From contig JAIQFY010000020.1 in assembly GCA_020072965.1 (NCBI GenBank), positions 124,001 through 188,000 on the forward strand: a stretch of DNA of 64,000 nt, in the 5' to 3' direction. The translations under genes and the position numbers were made by a program. Of this stretch, positions 18,412 to 27,425 are shown one piece after another. Below the pieces are notes generated by a model. The model was not told where the DNA came from and made no database searches. It saw only the letters and a program-made list of their open reading frames with translations. Numbering within the stretch: position 1 is the stretch's first letter; every line of letters begins with the position of its first letter. The DNA comes from Terriglobia bacterium (GTDB taxonomy: Bacteria; Acidobacteriota; Terriglobia; JAIQFV01).

Positions 18412-18837
18412 ATGGCACAAGTCGATCCATACAAAAATTTTCGATTCCGGGTTGAGATCGATGGGATTACACAGGCCGGATTTTCAGAATGCACGGGCTT
18501 CGGCTCGACGGTCGAGGTAATCGAGTACCGGGAAGGGGGCGATCCCAATCATGTCCACAAATTGCCTGGCAGGGTCAAATACCCGGACATCACTTTGAAA
18601 TGGGGGCTCACTGACTCCAGGGAGCTCTATGATTGGCATTTGGCAGCCGTCAACGGTCAGGTCCAGCGGAAGAATGGATCCATCGTCCTACTGGACGACA
18701 GCGGCCAGGAAAAGGTACGTTGGAATTTCAACAATGCCTGGCCCACCAAGTGGGAAGGGCCTACGTTCGCGGCCAAAGGGAATGATGTGGCCATCGAAAC
18801 GCTGGTCATTACCTGCGAACGCCTTGAACGAGCCTGA
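18412..18837 (+). CDS. Contractile-tail tube protein (T4 gp19 / TIGR02241 family)
   Basis: A 141-residue homologue of inner-tube proteins of contractile phage tails and extracellular contractile injection systems. Seen: the N-terminal DPYKNFRFRVEIDG, GFSECTGFGSTVEVIEYREG, VHKLPGRVKYPDITLKWGL and the C-terminal NNAWPTKWEGPTFAAKGNDVAIETL, all in family order and at full length. ATG 18412 is preferred over 18358 because family members begin close to DPY and a purine-rich GGGGCGG precedes it. No sheath, baseplate, spike or AAA+ ATPase gene is in the window, so this is an orphan tube gene or the edge of a lost cluster. Only the hypothetical at 17843 accompanies it. Confidence 0.9.
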   Translation: MAQVDPYKNFRFRVEIDGITQAGFSECTGFGSTVEVIEYREGGDPNHVHKLPGRVKYPDITLKWGLTDSRELYDWHLAAVNGQVQRKNGSIVLLDDSGQEKVRWNFNNAWPTKWEGPTFAAKGNDVAIETLVITCERLERA

Positions 18838-19051
18838 GTTCGACCGCGCACCGGGGGGCAACCCCCCTTCGGGAATAGGCAGGACAATTCAAGCGGCGGT
18901 GTTCCCTTGCAACCGGTCGAGGGACGCAAATCGCCAGCGCTTGTGGGTCCAGAGTCCCAATCGGAAGTCCTGGAATACTCGGGTCACTTTGACGTGAAGT
19001 GCGGAACGCAGATTGACCTTGAGCGAATTTTGAAACATCCTCGGATCTGTC

Positions 19052-19933
19052 ATGAAATTCGCCCTGGTGGGCATCGGTGAAGTTCTGTGGGACATCCTCC
19101 CGTCAGGAAAGCAATTGGGCGGGGCCCCCGCGAATTTTGCATTCCATGCCCGGGCCCTCGGAGCTGAGGCTGTTGTGGCCTCCAGCGTCGGCGCCGATGA
19201 ATCGGGGCGCGGAATCCTCGAGCGGCTCGATACCCTTGGCTTGAATCACGACTATGTTGTCACCGATCCAGTTCATCCGACCGGGACTGTACGGGTTAAG
19301 ATCGACCCCAGCGGGAATCCTGCTTACATCATCCCGGAGAATGTCGCCTGGGACTATCTGTCTCTGACCCGGCAATGGATAAGGTTGGTCGGCGGGGCGG
19401 ACGCCATTTGCTTCGGTTCGCTGGCCCAACGCTCTGAGGTCTCCAGGACAACCATCAGGACACTGCTGGAGAAGACTTCTCACAAGGCCTTACGTATCTT
19501 CGATGTGAATTTGCGCGCTCCGTTCTTCACCGGCGGGGTCATCGAGAATTCGCTTCAGGTCGCCAATGTTCTCAAGTTGAGCCGCGAGGAACTGCCTGTT
19601 GTGGCCGGACTCCTTTCAATCTCGGGAGATGAAACCATTGTCTTGAGCAAGATCATGCAACGCTATAATCTACGGCTCATCGCGCTTACCCGAGGCGGGC
19701 AGGGGAGTGTGCTCTATTCCGGGGGCAGAAAATCGGACCATCCCGGGCATCACGTTGAAGTGATCGACTCGGTGGGGGCCGGAGACGCATTTACGGCCGC
19801 AATGGCACTGGGTATTTTGAAAGGGTATGATTTGGACAGGGTCAATGACTCTGCAAATCAGGTGGCATCTTTTGTGTGCTCTCAACCGGGAGCCACGCCC
19901 TTCCTTCCTGAAGAATTGACGGCGGTTTTTTGA
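19052..19933 (+). CDS. PfkB-family carbohydrate kinase (fructokinase-like)
   Basis: Ribokinase-fold enzyme that phosphorylates a sugar or related alcohol with ATP. Seen: N-terminal GIGEVLWDILPSGKQLGGAPANFAFHA, close to bacterial fructokinases; the anion-hole/base motif DSVGAGDAFTA with catalytic Asp245; and FDVNLRAPFF in the middle. Length 293 is normal. The start is ATG 19052 and the ribosome site is weak. It is followed after 27 bp by the AlkD-like gene on the same strand, so the two may be co-transcribed without an obvious functional link. Substrate assignment to fructose is tentative. Confidence 0.88.
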   Translation: MKFALVGIGEVLWDILPSGKQLGGAPANFAFHARALGAEAVVASSVGADESGRGILERLDTLGLNHDYVVTDPVHPTGTVRVKIDPSGNPAYIIPENVAWDYLSLTRQWIRLVGGADAICFGSLAQRSEVSRTTIRTLLEKTSHKALRIFDVNLRAPFFTGGVIENSLQVANVLKLSREELPVVAGLLSISGDETIVLSKIMQRYNLRLIALTRGGQGSVLYSGGRKSDHPGHHVEVIDSVGAGDAFTAAMALGILKGYDLDRVNDSANQVASFVCSQPGATPFLPEELTAVF

Positions 19934-19960
19934 AGGATTACTCCCTGTCGTGTCTGTGCG

Positions 19961-20710
19961 ATGGATTACTCCAAGATCTTAAGGAAGCTCAAATCCATGT
20001 CCAATCCTGAGGCGGTTGCAGCAATGGCGCGCTTTGGGATACACGAGACGAATGCTTACGGCGTTTCGGCCCCTGTTCTCCGGAAACTCGCGAGAGAGAT
20101 CGGCAAAGACCATCAACTGGCACAGCAGCTCTGGTCTTCAGGAATTCTTGAAGCCCGTGCGCTGGCGAGCTTGATTGATGAACCCTCGAGGGTGACCCAG
20201 GCCCAAATGGAGCGATGGAGCAAGGACTTTAACTCCTGGGCTGTGTGTGACGGGTGTTGTTCAATCCTTTTTGACAAGACGAGATGGGCCTATCAAAAGG
20301 CCATCGAATGGAGTCGAAGAAAGGAAGAGTTTGCCAAACGAGGCGGTTTCGTCTTAATGGCAGCCCTTGCGGTTCACGATAAGGAGGCAGTCGACAGCCA
20401 ATTCGAGCGATTTCTACCAATCATCCAAAGGGAAGCCCCGGATGAGAGAAACTTCGTCAAAAAAGCCGTGAACTGGGCTTTGCGGCAGATTGGGAAGCGG
20501 AACATTTCATTGAACAGGTCGGCGATCCGATTTGCAAGGGAGATTCAAAAGACCGATTCGCCGTCAGCAAGCTGGATAGCGGCGGACGCTCTCCGGGAAT
20601 TGACGGGCAGGAAGGTACAGGAAAGGTTAAGCAAGAGGTCCTTGAAGGTACGCACCCGGGAAAGGAATCCTGGCAGGCCCGTCCAGAGGATTCTGTCTGG
20701 ACGGGGGTGA
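19961..20710 (+). CDS. DNA alkylation repair protein (AlkD-like HEAT-repeat glycosylase)
   Basis: Member of the AlkC/AlkD superfamily, which excises bulky or cationic N-alkylated bases. Seen: an all-helical sequence with family blocks YGVSAPVLRKLAREI, DFNSWAVCDGCC, KRGGFVLMAALAVHDK and NFVKKAVNWALRQIGKRN. These place the Trp/Asp (NSWAVCD) and Arg/Trp positions that line the AlkD DNA-binding cleft. Length 249 agrees with the family; the last 35 residues are basic and variable. It sits 27 bp behind the PfkB kinase gene. Confidence 0.87.
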   Translation: MDYSKILRKLKSMSNPEAVAAMARFGIHETNAYGVSAPVLRKLAREIGKDHQLAQQLWSSGILEARALASLIDEPSRVTQAQMERWSKDFNSWAVCDGCCSILFDKTRWAYQKAIEWSRRKEEFAKRGGFVLMAALAVHDKEAVDSQFERFLPIIQREAPDERNFVKKAVNWALRQIGKRNISLNRSAIRFAREIQKTDSPSASWIAADALRELTGRKVQERLSKRSLKVRTRERNPGRPVQRILSGRG

Positions 20711-20891
20711 AAGACACTGAGATGATTCCGGGCATTCTTTACGCTGGTGTCACGGTGGCTTTGCAAGTCCGGGGATCTTGAGAAAATATTACTCGTGTAC
20801 CGGTAAACACGCAGGTATCTGCGGCGGGCCAAGTCAGCCCTTTTTCGGGAAATAACTTATTCGAAAACAACACGATTCTCCTCACACTCTA

Positions 20892-21905
20892 ATGGAACGA
20901 AATCCCAGGACTGGCCCGTCAAGGAACATAGGCCTTCTTTTTGTCCTCTTGACCTGGTTTATATCCGCTACGCTCATCGTTGTCCCTCAGGAATAGGATC
21001 GACCCACGGCCAGAGCGACCCGCCGCATGGTGGCGGTAACTTTCGACGATCTTCCGGTGGCCTCTACGACGTGGACCGATATACCGGCCCAAACAAGAAT
21101 CACATCAAGTCTCGTCCGAAGTGTGGTTGCAAACAAGATCCCAGCAATTGGTTTCGTCATCGAAAAGAAGCTCTACCCGGACAACAAGCTGGACGAGGGG
21201 CGCGTTGCCCTGCTCCAAATGTGGCTTGACGCCGGACTGGAACTGGGGAACCACACCTATTCTCACCTGGACTTACATCAGACCCCACTGGCTGACTACG
21301 AGCAGGATATTCTCCGCGGAGCCGTCCAGACGGGCTTGCTGATGCAGAAGAAGGGAAGGAATCTTCGCTATTTTCGTCACCCGTTTCTCCATACTGGCAG
21401 AAGCCTCGAAATCCGGCAGGACCTGGATAACTTCTTGACCTCCCATGGCTACTGTGTCGCTCCGGTCACCATCGACAACTCCGATTGGATCTTTGCCCGC
21501 GCCTACGACCGCGCGGTCTTCGAGGGTGACCGGAAACTGACACGGCGCATCGTTCAAGCATACATTCCTTACATGGACAGGAAATTCGATTATTTCGAGA
21601 AGCAATCCGTCGCTTTGTTTGGTGCAGAGATCAAGCAGGTCCTTCTGCTCCATGCCAATCGACTGAACGCCGACTATCTTGATGAACTGGCCAGGATGAT
21701 GAGAAAGCGCGGATACGCGTTTATTACCCTGGACGAGGCCCTCCAGGACAACGCCTACCGATCTGTCGATACCTTCACGGGGCCGGGGGGAATCTCGTGG
21801 TTGCACCGTTGGGCGATCTCGCAAGAGAAGAAGGGGACCTTTTTCGCAGGGGAACCATTGACTCCGGATTTCGTCATGAAGGAAGCGGGAGTCAAGTCCG
21901 AGTAA
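20892..21905 (+). pseudogene. Secreted polysaccharide deacetylase split by an in-frame amber codon
   Basis: An ATG at 20892 opens a signal-peptide-like stretch (MERNPRTGPSRNIG then LLFVLLTWFISATLIVV) that stops at TAG 20994. The same frame continues uninterrupted through DRPTARATRR into the catalytic domain, which could restart at ATG 21027. Seen in the domain: VAVTFDDLPVA (metal Asp pair), GNHTYSH (two His) and RHPFL, as in NodB-family deacetylases; FITLDEAL ends the fold. Either the gene is a pseudogene, the stop is read through, or a leaderless cytoplasmic form starts at 21027. Because signal sequence and domain remain in one frame with a single stop, the mutation looks recent, or it may be a sequencing error. 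Confidence 0.75.
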
Positions 21906-21965
21906 GCGAGGATCCCTCTAGGGTTGGATGATCCCTTTCACGATGGCGATGCCGACCTTAGAATA

Positions 21966-22118
21966 CAGAAGTCAGAAGTCGGAGGTCAGAAGGCAGAAGT
22001 CAGAAGACCGAAAAGAGACACACTCTCTTATATTGGTTCTTCGACCGGAGAATGTTTGATTTGGCCTAACACTTCAGAGCTCTGATATCCGACATCTGAC
22101 TTCCGACATCTGACTTCC
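21966..22118. repeat. Short imperfect repeats in inverted arrangement
   Basis: 21966-22006 is a run of cagaagt/cggaggt-type heptad-like units. 22082-22118 holds the complementary gacttcc/gacatct units, so the two arms could pair across about 75 bp. It lies between the deacetylase remnant and the Nudix gene. No protein is encoded; the function is unknown. Confidence 0.6.
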
Positions 22119-22136
22119 TCCCCCTGGCCCGGGACG

Positions 22137-22661
22137 ATGCAGAGTGAGAATTCAATGATGAAACGTGGCATCGACTACATCGGTGTTGGCGTGGGGGCCA
22201 TTCTCGTAGATGGAGATGGTCGACTTTTTCTCGCACGCCGGGGACCTCAGGCCAAAAATGAGCGGGGTCTTTGGGAATTTCCCGGAGGTTCAGTCGAGTT
22301 CGGAGAACAGCTCGCTTCGGCCCTTCAGCGGGAGATGCGGGAGGAATACGGGATTGAGATCCTGGTCGGTGAACTCCTCGATGTGGTTGATCATATTCTC
22401 CCGGAAGAAGGTCAGCATTGGGTGTCTCCGACGTTTATTTGCAGGATCACCTCCGGGACTCCCGAAATCCTCGAGCCTGGAAAATGCGCCGAAATTGGTT
22501 GGTATGACCCCAGTGAAGTTCCAGACAACTTGACGCAGATCACGCGAATTAATCTCGATCATTACCGAAAGCGCCTGGGTTCAACAGTGTCCTCCATCAA
22601 GACAGCTGACGATCGAGCACACTCCGCAGGACAAAGCTCAAGCGATCGACACCGACGTTGA
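22137..22661 (+). CDS. Nudix (MutT-type) hydrolase
   Basis: Hydrolase of a nucleoside diphosphate linked to another moiety. The Nudix box is complete: GGSVEFGEQ, then REMREEYGI (pattern GX5EX7REUXEEXGU). The N-terminal half reads GVGVGAILVDGDGRLFLARRG and the box is preceded by LWEFPGG. Length 174 includes a nonessential polar tail after about residue 150. The start may be ATG 22137 or one of two ATGs a few codons later (MMKRG); the domain is unaffected. The substrate (oxidised dNTP, dNTP or NDP-sugar) cannot be told from sequence. The upstream repeat patch contains its likely promoter region. Confidence 0.9.
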   Translation: MQSENSMMKRGIDYIGVGVGAILVDGDGRLFLARRGPQAKNERGLWEFPGGSVEFGEQLASALQREMREEYGIEILVGELLDVVDHILPEEGQHWVSPTFICRITSGTPEILEPGKCAEIGWYDPSEVPDNLTQITRINLDHYRKRLGSTVSSIKTADDRAHSAGQSSSDRHRR

Positions 22662-22781
22662 GGCGTCACGACGTCGGATTGATCGACTGAAACAGGGCCG
22701 TTTGTTGGCGAGACCCGGAGGACGCAAGCATGCGATCCGGGTGTCGGGCCTGGTTTTCTACTGTGTGCCGAGGAAGAGAAG

Positions 22782-23795
22782 ATGGAGATCCCCGATTCAA
22801 TGCGCGCCATGGTGTTGAGGGCCCCGGGAGAACCCCTGCAGTTGATGGAAGTGCCGATGCCGCATCCGGGCCCTGAACAGGTTCTGGTTCGAATCCACGC
22901 TTGTGCCTTGTGCCGAACTGATCTTCACATCATGGACGGTGAGCTCCCCGCACCCAAACTGCCCCTGATCCCGGGCCATCAAATTGTGGGAACGGTGGTT
23001 GGACTGGGGAGCCAGGTTCCACAGTTTGCACTCGGAGAACGGATTGGTATCCCCTGGCTGGGGTACACCGACGGAACTTGTCGTTACTGTCGCCGGGGGC
23101 AGGAAAATCTGTGCGACCATCCGCTTTTTACGGGGTACACTGTTGACGGCGGATACGCGGAATACACCGTTGCCGATCAACGCTTTTGTTTTCGTCTGCC
23201 GGCACTTTATGAACATGCTGAGGCTGCTCCGCTGCTGTGTGCGGGACTGATTGGCTACCGCACCTACCGTCTAGCTGGACCCCACGTCGAGTGTCTGGGG
23301 ATTTATGGATTTGGCGCCGCCGCCCACATTGTTGCCCAAATCGCCATTCATGATGGAAAACGCGTCTATGCTTTCTCGAGACCGGGTGACGTCAAGGTGC
23401 AGGAGTTTGCACGCAGCCTGGGTGCCGTGTGGGCAGGGGATTCAAACCGGACACCCCCCGAGGAGCTGGATGCCGCTCTTATCTTTGCACCGGTCGGACC
23501 GTTAATCGTGGAGGCCTTGCGAGCCACAGCCAAGGGTGGAACCATCGTCTGTGGAGGAATTCATATGAGTGACATTCCCACGTTTCCCTATCGGCTGCTG
23601 TGGGAAGAACGAATGATTCGCTCAGTCGCCAACCTGACAAGGGAGGACGGGGATAGGTTGCTGCAAATCGCCCCCAAGGTCCCGATAAGAACAGAGGTTC
23701 AGCTATTCCCGTTGGAGCAAGTGAATGAGGCCTTGTCGTGCTTGCGCGAAGGGCAAATCCAGGGGGCCGCGGTCCTCAACATTTCAGGTGAGTGA
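22782..23795 (+). CDS. Zinc-dependent alcohol dehydrogenase family protein (MDR, TIGR02822-like)
   Basis: Medium-chain dehydrogenase/reductase. Seen: N-terminal GroES-like domain with the catalytic zinc ligands Cys in CALCRTDLH and His in GHQIVGTV. The structural-zinc cysteines are in GTCRYCRRGQENLCDHP. The Rossmann domain has an atypical dinucleotide loop, GIYGFGAAAHI. The closest family I recognise is the zinc-binding adh_fam_2 group. Length 337 is typical. AGGAAGAGAAG precedes ATG 22782. It probably oxidises or reduces an alcohol/aldehyde with NAD(P); the substrate is unknown. It lies 120 bp after the Nudix gene on the same strand. Confidence 0.9.
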   Translation: MEIPDSMRAMVLRAPGEPLQLMEVPMPHPGPEQVLVRIHACALCRTDLHIMDGELPAPKLPLIPGHQIVGTVVGLGSQVPQFALGERIGIPWLGYTDGTCRYCRRGQENLCDHPLFTGYTVDGGYAEYTVADQRFCFRLPALYEHAEAAPLLCAGLIGYRTYRLAGPHVECLGIYGFGAAAHIVAQIAIHDGKRVYAFSRPGDVKVQEFARSLGAVWAGDSNRTPPEELDAALIFAPVGPLIVEALRATAKGGTIVCGGIHMSDIPTFPYRLLWEERMIRSVANLTREDGDRLLQIAPKVPIRTEVQLFPLEQVNEALSCLREGQIQGAAVLNISGE

Positions 23796-23928
23796 AGGGC
23801 AAGACCCTTGTCTGCTTCCTGTGTACTCCGTGTCTGAGCAGTGTCCAATACGTTTACAAGACGTGCCTCTCACAACCCCTCTTCAAGATTGACCCCCGCA
23901 AACGCAATTCCTACGTTAGACTGTGGCC

Positions 23929-25086
23929 ATGCGAACCGTGAATTTCATCATTTTTTTCGGAATCTTCTTCTCTATCTACGGGCTGTTGAACTTTTATATT
24001 TTTGTTCGAGGCTGGCAATCGATTCCGCCGGGTTCCACTCTCAGAAGTGCCTATGCGATTGTGTTCTGGGTGTTCGCGATCTCCTTCATCCTTGGACGGA
24101 TGCTGGAAAACATCTGGCCTTCCCCAATCAGCGACCTGTTTGTCTGGATGGGTTCATTCTGGATTGCGGCGATGATCTATTTCTTTATTGCCGGTGTCTT
24201 CTTTGACCTCCTGCGGCTTATCCATCACTTCCGCCCCTTCTTTCCTTCCACCGTGATGGCTTATTACACACAAGCAAAATATGTCGCCGCAGCGGGAACC
24301 ATCGGCTTGGTGGCCCTCCTTCTTTTGGCGGGACACATCAACGCCTTGATCCCGAGGGTCAAAACACTTGAACTGACCATCTCCAAGAAGGTGGAGGGGA
24401 TGAAGACAGTCAACATCGTGATGGCCTCCGACATCCATCTGGGAACGATTGTGGGGCGGCAACGATTCGACCAGGTTGTGGAGAAGATCAACAGTCTGGG
24501 CCCCGACGTCGTGTTGTTGGCGGGAGACATTGTGGATGAGGACTTGGCCCCCGTCATCAAGCAGAACCTCGGGGAGGCGCTTCGAAATATCAAGCCCCGG
24601 TACGGGGTGTATGCAATCACGGGGAATCACGAATACTTCGGGGGCGTCGAGGCTGCCTGCACTTACCTCGAGGAACACAACGTTGTGATGTTGCGTGACC
24701 GGGCAGTGAAAGTGAACGGGACTTTCTTCCTCGTGGGCAGGGAAGACCGATCTTACAACCGCCGAATGGGCAGGCAGCGGAAAACCTTGAAGGAATTGAT
24801 GGAAGGGGTCGACCGCAAGCTGCCCGTCGTCGTTATGGATCATCAGCCCTTCCGGCTGAAGGAAGCCGTGGATCAGGGTGTTGATTTGCAGCTTTCAGGC
24901 CATACCCACCAAGGGCAGTTGTGGCCTGTGAATTATATTATCAAGGCCCTTTTTGAAGTGGGATGGGGTTATGAGAAAATTGGGAACACTCATGTGTATG
25001 TCTCCAGTGGGGTCGGCACCTGGGGGCCCCCGGTTCGAATTGGCAACCGCCCTGAGATCGTAAATATTCGATTGAATTTCCAATAA
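23929..25086 (+). CDS. Membrane-anchored metallophosphoesterase (YkuE-like)
   Basis: Calcineurin-type phosphoesterase with an N-terminal membrane part. Four to five hydrophobic helices occupy about residues 5-145 (for example TVNFIIFFGIFFSIYGLLNFYIF and AAAGTIGLVALLLLAGHI). The catalytic domain follows with the metal-binding blocks MASDIHLG, LAGDIVDE, TGNHEY, VMDHQP and SGHTHQGQ, all intact. The topology resembles YkuE-type proteins linked to lipid or cell-wall metabolism, but the substrate is not known here. ATG 23929 is preferred to the GTG two codons earlier; both give the same protein. Confidence 0.9.
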   Translation: MRTVNFIIFFGIFFSIYGLLNFYIFVRGWQSIPPGSTLRSAYAIVFWVFAISFILGRMLENIWPSPISDLFVWMGSFWIAAMIYFFIAGVFFDLLRLIHHFRPFFPSTVMAYYTQAKYVAAAGTIGLVALLLLAGHINALIPRVKTLELTISKKVEGMKTVNIVMASDIHLGTIVGRQRFDQVVEKINSLGPDVVLLAGDIVDEDLAPVIKQNLGEALRNIKPRYGVYAITGNHEYFGGVEAACTYLEEHNVVMLRDRAVKVNGTFFLVGREDRSYNRRMGRQRKTLKELMEGVDRKLPVVVMDHQPFRLKEAVDQGVDLQLSGHTHQGQLWPVNYIIKALFEVGWGYEKIGNTHVYVSSGVGTWGPPVRIGNRPEIVNIRLNFQ

Positions 25087-25356
25087 CGGATTTTCACATG
25101 GAGACACGAAGATCTCCCTGGCGTCTCTGAACCGGATGAAACCGAACCAAGCCATCTTTTGATGGGTTCATTGATTAGTGTTCAAATGTGAACAGACAAG
25201 GCAGTGCATTCAGATGTTAGTATGACTTTGTCCTGAATCCCTCGAGAGGTGAAAATTATCACTTGCTCAGTTTTTGTTTGAACTCTTATCGGATAAGGCG
25301 CATGATGTCCTCTTTCTTCTGGAGGCAATCCCCATCTTAAAACTCAGAGGTCGTCA

Positions 25357-27345
25357 GTGAACGATAAAGCTATGGCTGCGGCCGCCGCGCGCCGCATCAA
25401 CTTGTTTCTTATCAAGCCTTCGAATTATGATGACGATGGGTACGTTGTCACGCATTTTCGCGGGGTTCTGCCTTCCAACACGCTGAGCTGTCTGGCGGCG
25501 CTCACCGAGGATGTCCTCAAGAGAAAGACGCTTGGAGAAGGGCTCGATATTCGCCTGCATCTCCTTGATGAGACTGTCCAAAAAATCCCCGTCAAGAAAA
25601 TCTGTCGCACCGCCAGGCGGTCCAATTCACAGACCATTGTGTGCCTGGTGGGTGTGCAGTCCAATCAATTCCCGCGGGCGTCCGATTTGGCGCGCCAGTT
25701 TCGGGCTGGGAACTGCACGGTCCTGATCGGCGGGTTTCACGTCAGCGGATACCTTGCCATGCTGCCCCAGATTCCACCGGAAATTCAGGAACTGATGGAC
25801 GCCGGGGTTTCAATTGTCAAGGGTGAAGTGGAAGAGACCTGGACGGGGATCCTGAAAGATGCGATCGAGGGGAAGCTGAAGCCGCTGTACGATTTTGTCG
25901 ACGACAAACCGGATCTCTACGACAAGCCCATCCCGCTGATTGACACGAAGCTGCTGAAGCGGTTTATGGCCTCGAATTTTGGAACCATTGATTGCGGACG
26001 TGGCTGTCCCTTCAATTGCAGCTTCTGCACCATTATCAACGTCCAGGGTCGCAAGATGCGCGTGCGCTCCGCCGAGTGCATTGCCACCGCCATCCGTGAA
26101 AACTGGCACCGTAGCAAGGTGGATTTTTATTTCTTTACCGACGACAATTTTGCCCGCAATCTCCAATGGGAAAAGATCTTTGATGCCTTAATCGACTTAC
26201 GTGAGAAGGAAAAGATCGACTTGCGCTTCATGATGCAAGTGGACGTGCTCTCCTACAAGATCAAGAACTTCGTTGAGAAGGCGCGCCGGGCCGGTTGCAC
26301 CCAGGTGTTCATCGGCATGGAATCGATTAACCCCGAAAGCCTAAAAGATGCCGCCAAGGCGCAAAATCAGGCCGCTGATTATGGTAATTTGATCCAGGCA
26401 TGGCACGACGTTGAAATTGCCACGCATGTCGGCTACATCCTGGGATTTCCACACGATTCGCCGGAGTCCGTGCGGCAGGACTTGCAACGGCTGATGCATG
26501 AAATCAAGGTGGAGCAGGCGTCATTTTTCCTCCTCACCCCCCTGCCGGGATCGCGCGATCACCTGGAGATGACCCAGCGCGGCGAATACATGGACAGCGA
26601 CTACAACAAGTTTGATTCCATCCACGAGACCATGCAGTATCCCCATTTTCCCGCGCCGGGCTCGCTCAAAGCGATGTACTTCGAAGCGTGGGAGACCTTT
26701 TACAGTTTTGATAACATGAAGCGCATCCTGTTGCGGTCGTCGCCGAGAAATTACTGGAATATCCTGCGGAACTTCATCTGGTACAAGAACGCGGCTTTAA
26801 TTGAACGGCGTCATCCCATGATGGGCGGATTTTTCCGGCGCAAAAGACGCCAGACGATCCGTCCCGGTTATCCGGTGCCCTCGCGGTGGGCATTTTACAG
26901 GATGCGAGTGCGCGAGATTCGCGCTTATCTTACGGCCATGGTCAAGTTGATCCTGGAGATGGAGGAGTTGTGGCTCCAGACCCGTATCCGCAGCGAGTCG
27001 GAACAGCGCGTCGTCGAGGAGCTAAGCCGTTTGCGGGCTTCGGCACGGCGTCGGTTGAGCGTGGCTGAAATCCAGCTGGCCCACGCCCGGGCACGGATTC
27101 AAGTGCCTACCATCCGGGTCCCGTCAAAGGTCACCTTGTACTGGCAGAGCTGGCACCTCTGGCTGGCCAGCCGCAAGGTGTATACGCGCGCCGACATTGA
27201 TGAGTGCTGGCAGTCGGTATTGCAGAATCTTCGGCAGAGACGAATCCTCCGGATCTCACCGTTCCGGGTAATCACGAACATGTGGCTTGATTTTCAAGTC
27301 ACCCTGATGTTTGCCTTCGCGATTTTAAGGGCGCGGGAAGAGTGA
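25357..27345 (+). CDS. B12-binding-type radical SAM protein with long C-terminal extension
   Basis: Radical SAM enzyme of the cobalamin-binding-domain class. Seen: an N-terminal Rossmann-like domain (about 12-170) with VLIGGFHVSGYL in the corrin-site region but no clear DxHxxG, so B12 binding is uncertain. The SAM cluster motif is CPFNCSFC (Cys217, 221, 224). Then comes a TIM-barrel half (FFTDDNFARN, VFIGMESINPESL, GYILGFPHDSPESV) and a helical region after about 430. Residues 560-662 form a basic helical extension I do not recognise. Start GTG 25357 is supported by AGAGG six bases upstream. The DNA from 27031 on is duplicated at 35241. The product is unknown; class members methylate or rearrange lipids, tetrapyrroles and natural products. 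Confidence 0.85.
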   Translation: MNDKAMAAAAARRINLFLIKPSNYDDDGYVVTHFRGVLPSNTLSCLAALTEDVLKRKTLGEGLDIRLHLLDETVQKIPVKKICRTARRSNSQTIVCLVGVQSNQFPRASDLARQFRAGNCTVLIGGFHVSGYLAMLPQIPPEIQELMDAGVSIVKGEVEETWTGILKDAIEGKLKPLYDFVDDKPDLYDKPIPLIDTKLLKRFMASNFGTIDCGRGCPFNCSFCTIINVQGRKMRVRSAECIATAIRENWHRSKVDFYFFTDDNFARNLQWEKIFDALIDLREKEKIDLRFMMQVDVLSYKIKNFVEKARRAGCTQVFIGMESINPESLKDAAKAQNQAADYGNLIQAWHDVEIATHVGYILGFPHDSPESVRQDLQRLMHEIKVEQASFFLLTPLPGSRDHLEMTQRGEYMDSDYNKFDSIHETMQYPHFPAPGSLKAMYFEAWETFYSFDNMKRILLRSSPRNYWNILRNFIWYKNAALIERRHPMMGGFFRRKRRQTIRPGYPVPSRWAFYRMRVREIRAYLTAMVKLILEMEELWLQTRIRSESEQRVVEELSRLRASARRRLSVAEIQLAHARARIQVPTIRVPSKVTLYWQSWHLWLASRKVYTRADIDECWQSVLQNLRQRRILRISPFRVITNMWLDFQVTLMFAFAILRAREE

Positions 27346-27349
27346 GTTT

Positions 27350-27375
27350 GTAGTAACGACTTCAGTCGTTACTAC
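27350..27375. repeat. Palindrome between convergent genes (copy A)
   Basis: Perfect inverted repeat GTAGTAACGACT-tc-AGTCGTTACTAC with 12-bp arms, four bases after the radical SAM stop. A partial second hairpin (gaacgactgaagtcgt) lies at about 27393-27410. It may act as a bidirectional terminator or belong to a dispersed REP-like family, since a close relative lies at 35556. Confidence 0.8.
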
Positions 27376-27425
27376 AAGCCCCATCGTCCTCAAGAACGAC
27401 TGAAGTCGTCACTACGACGAGACGC

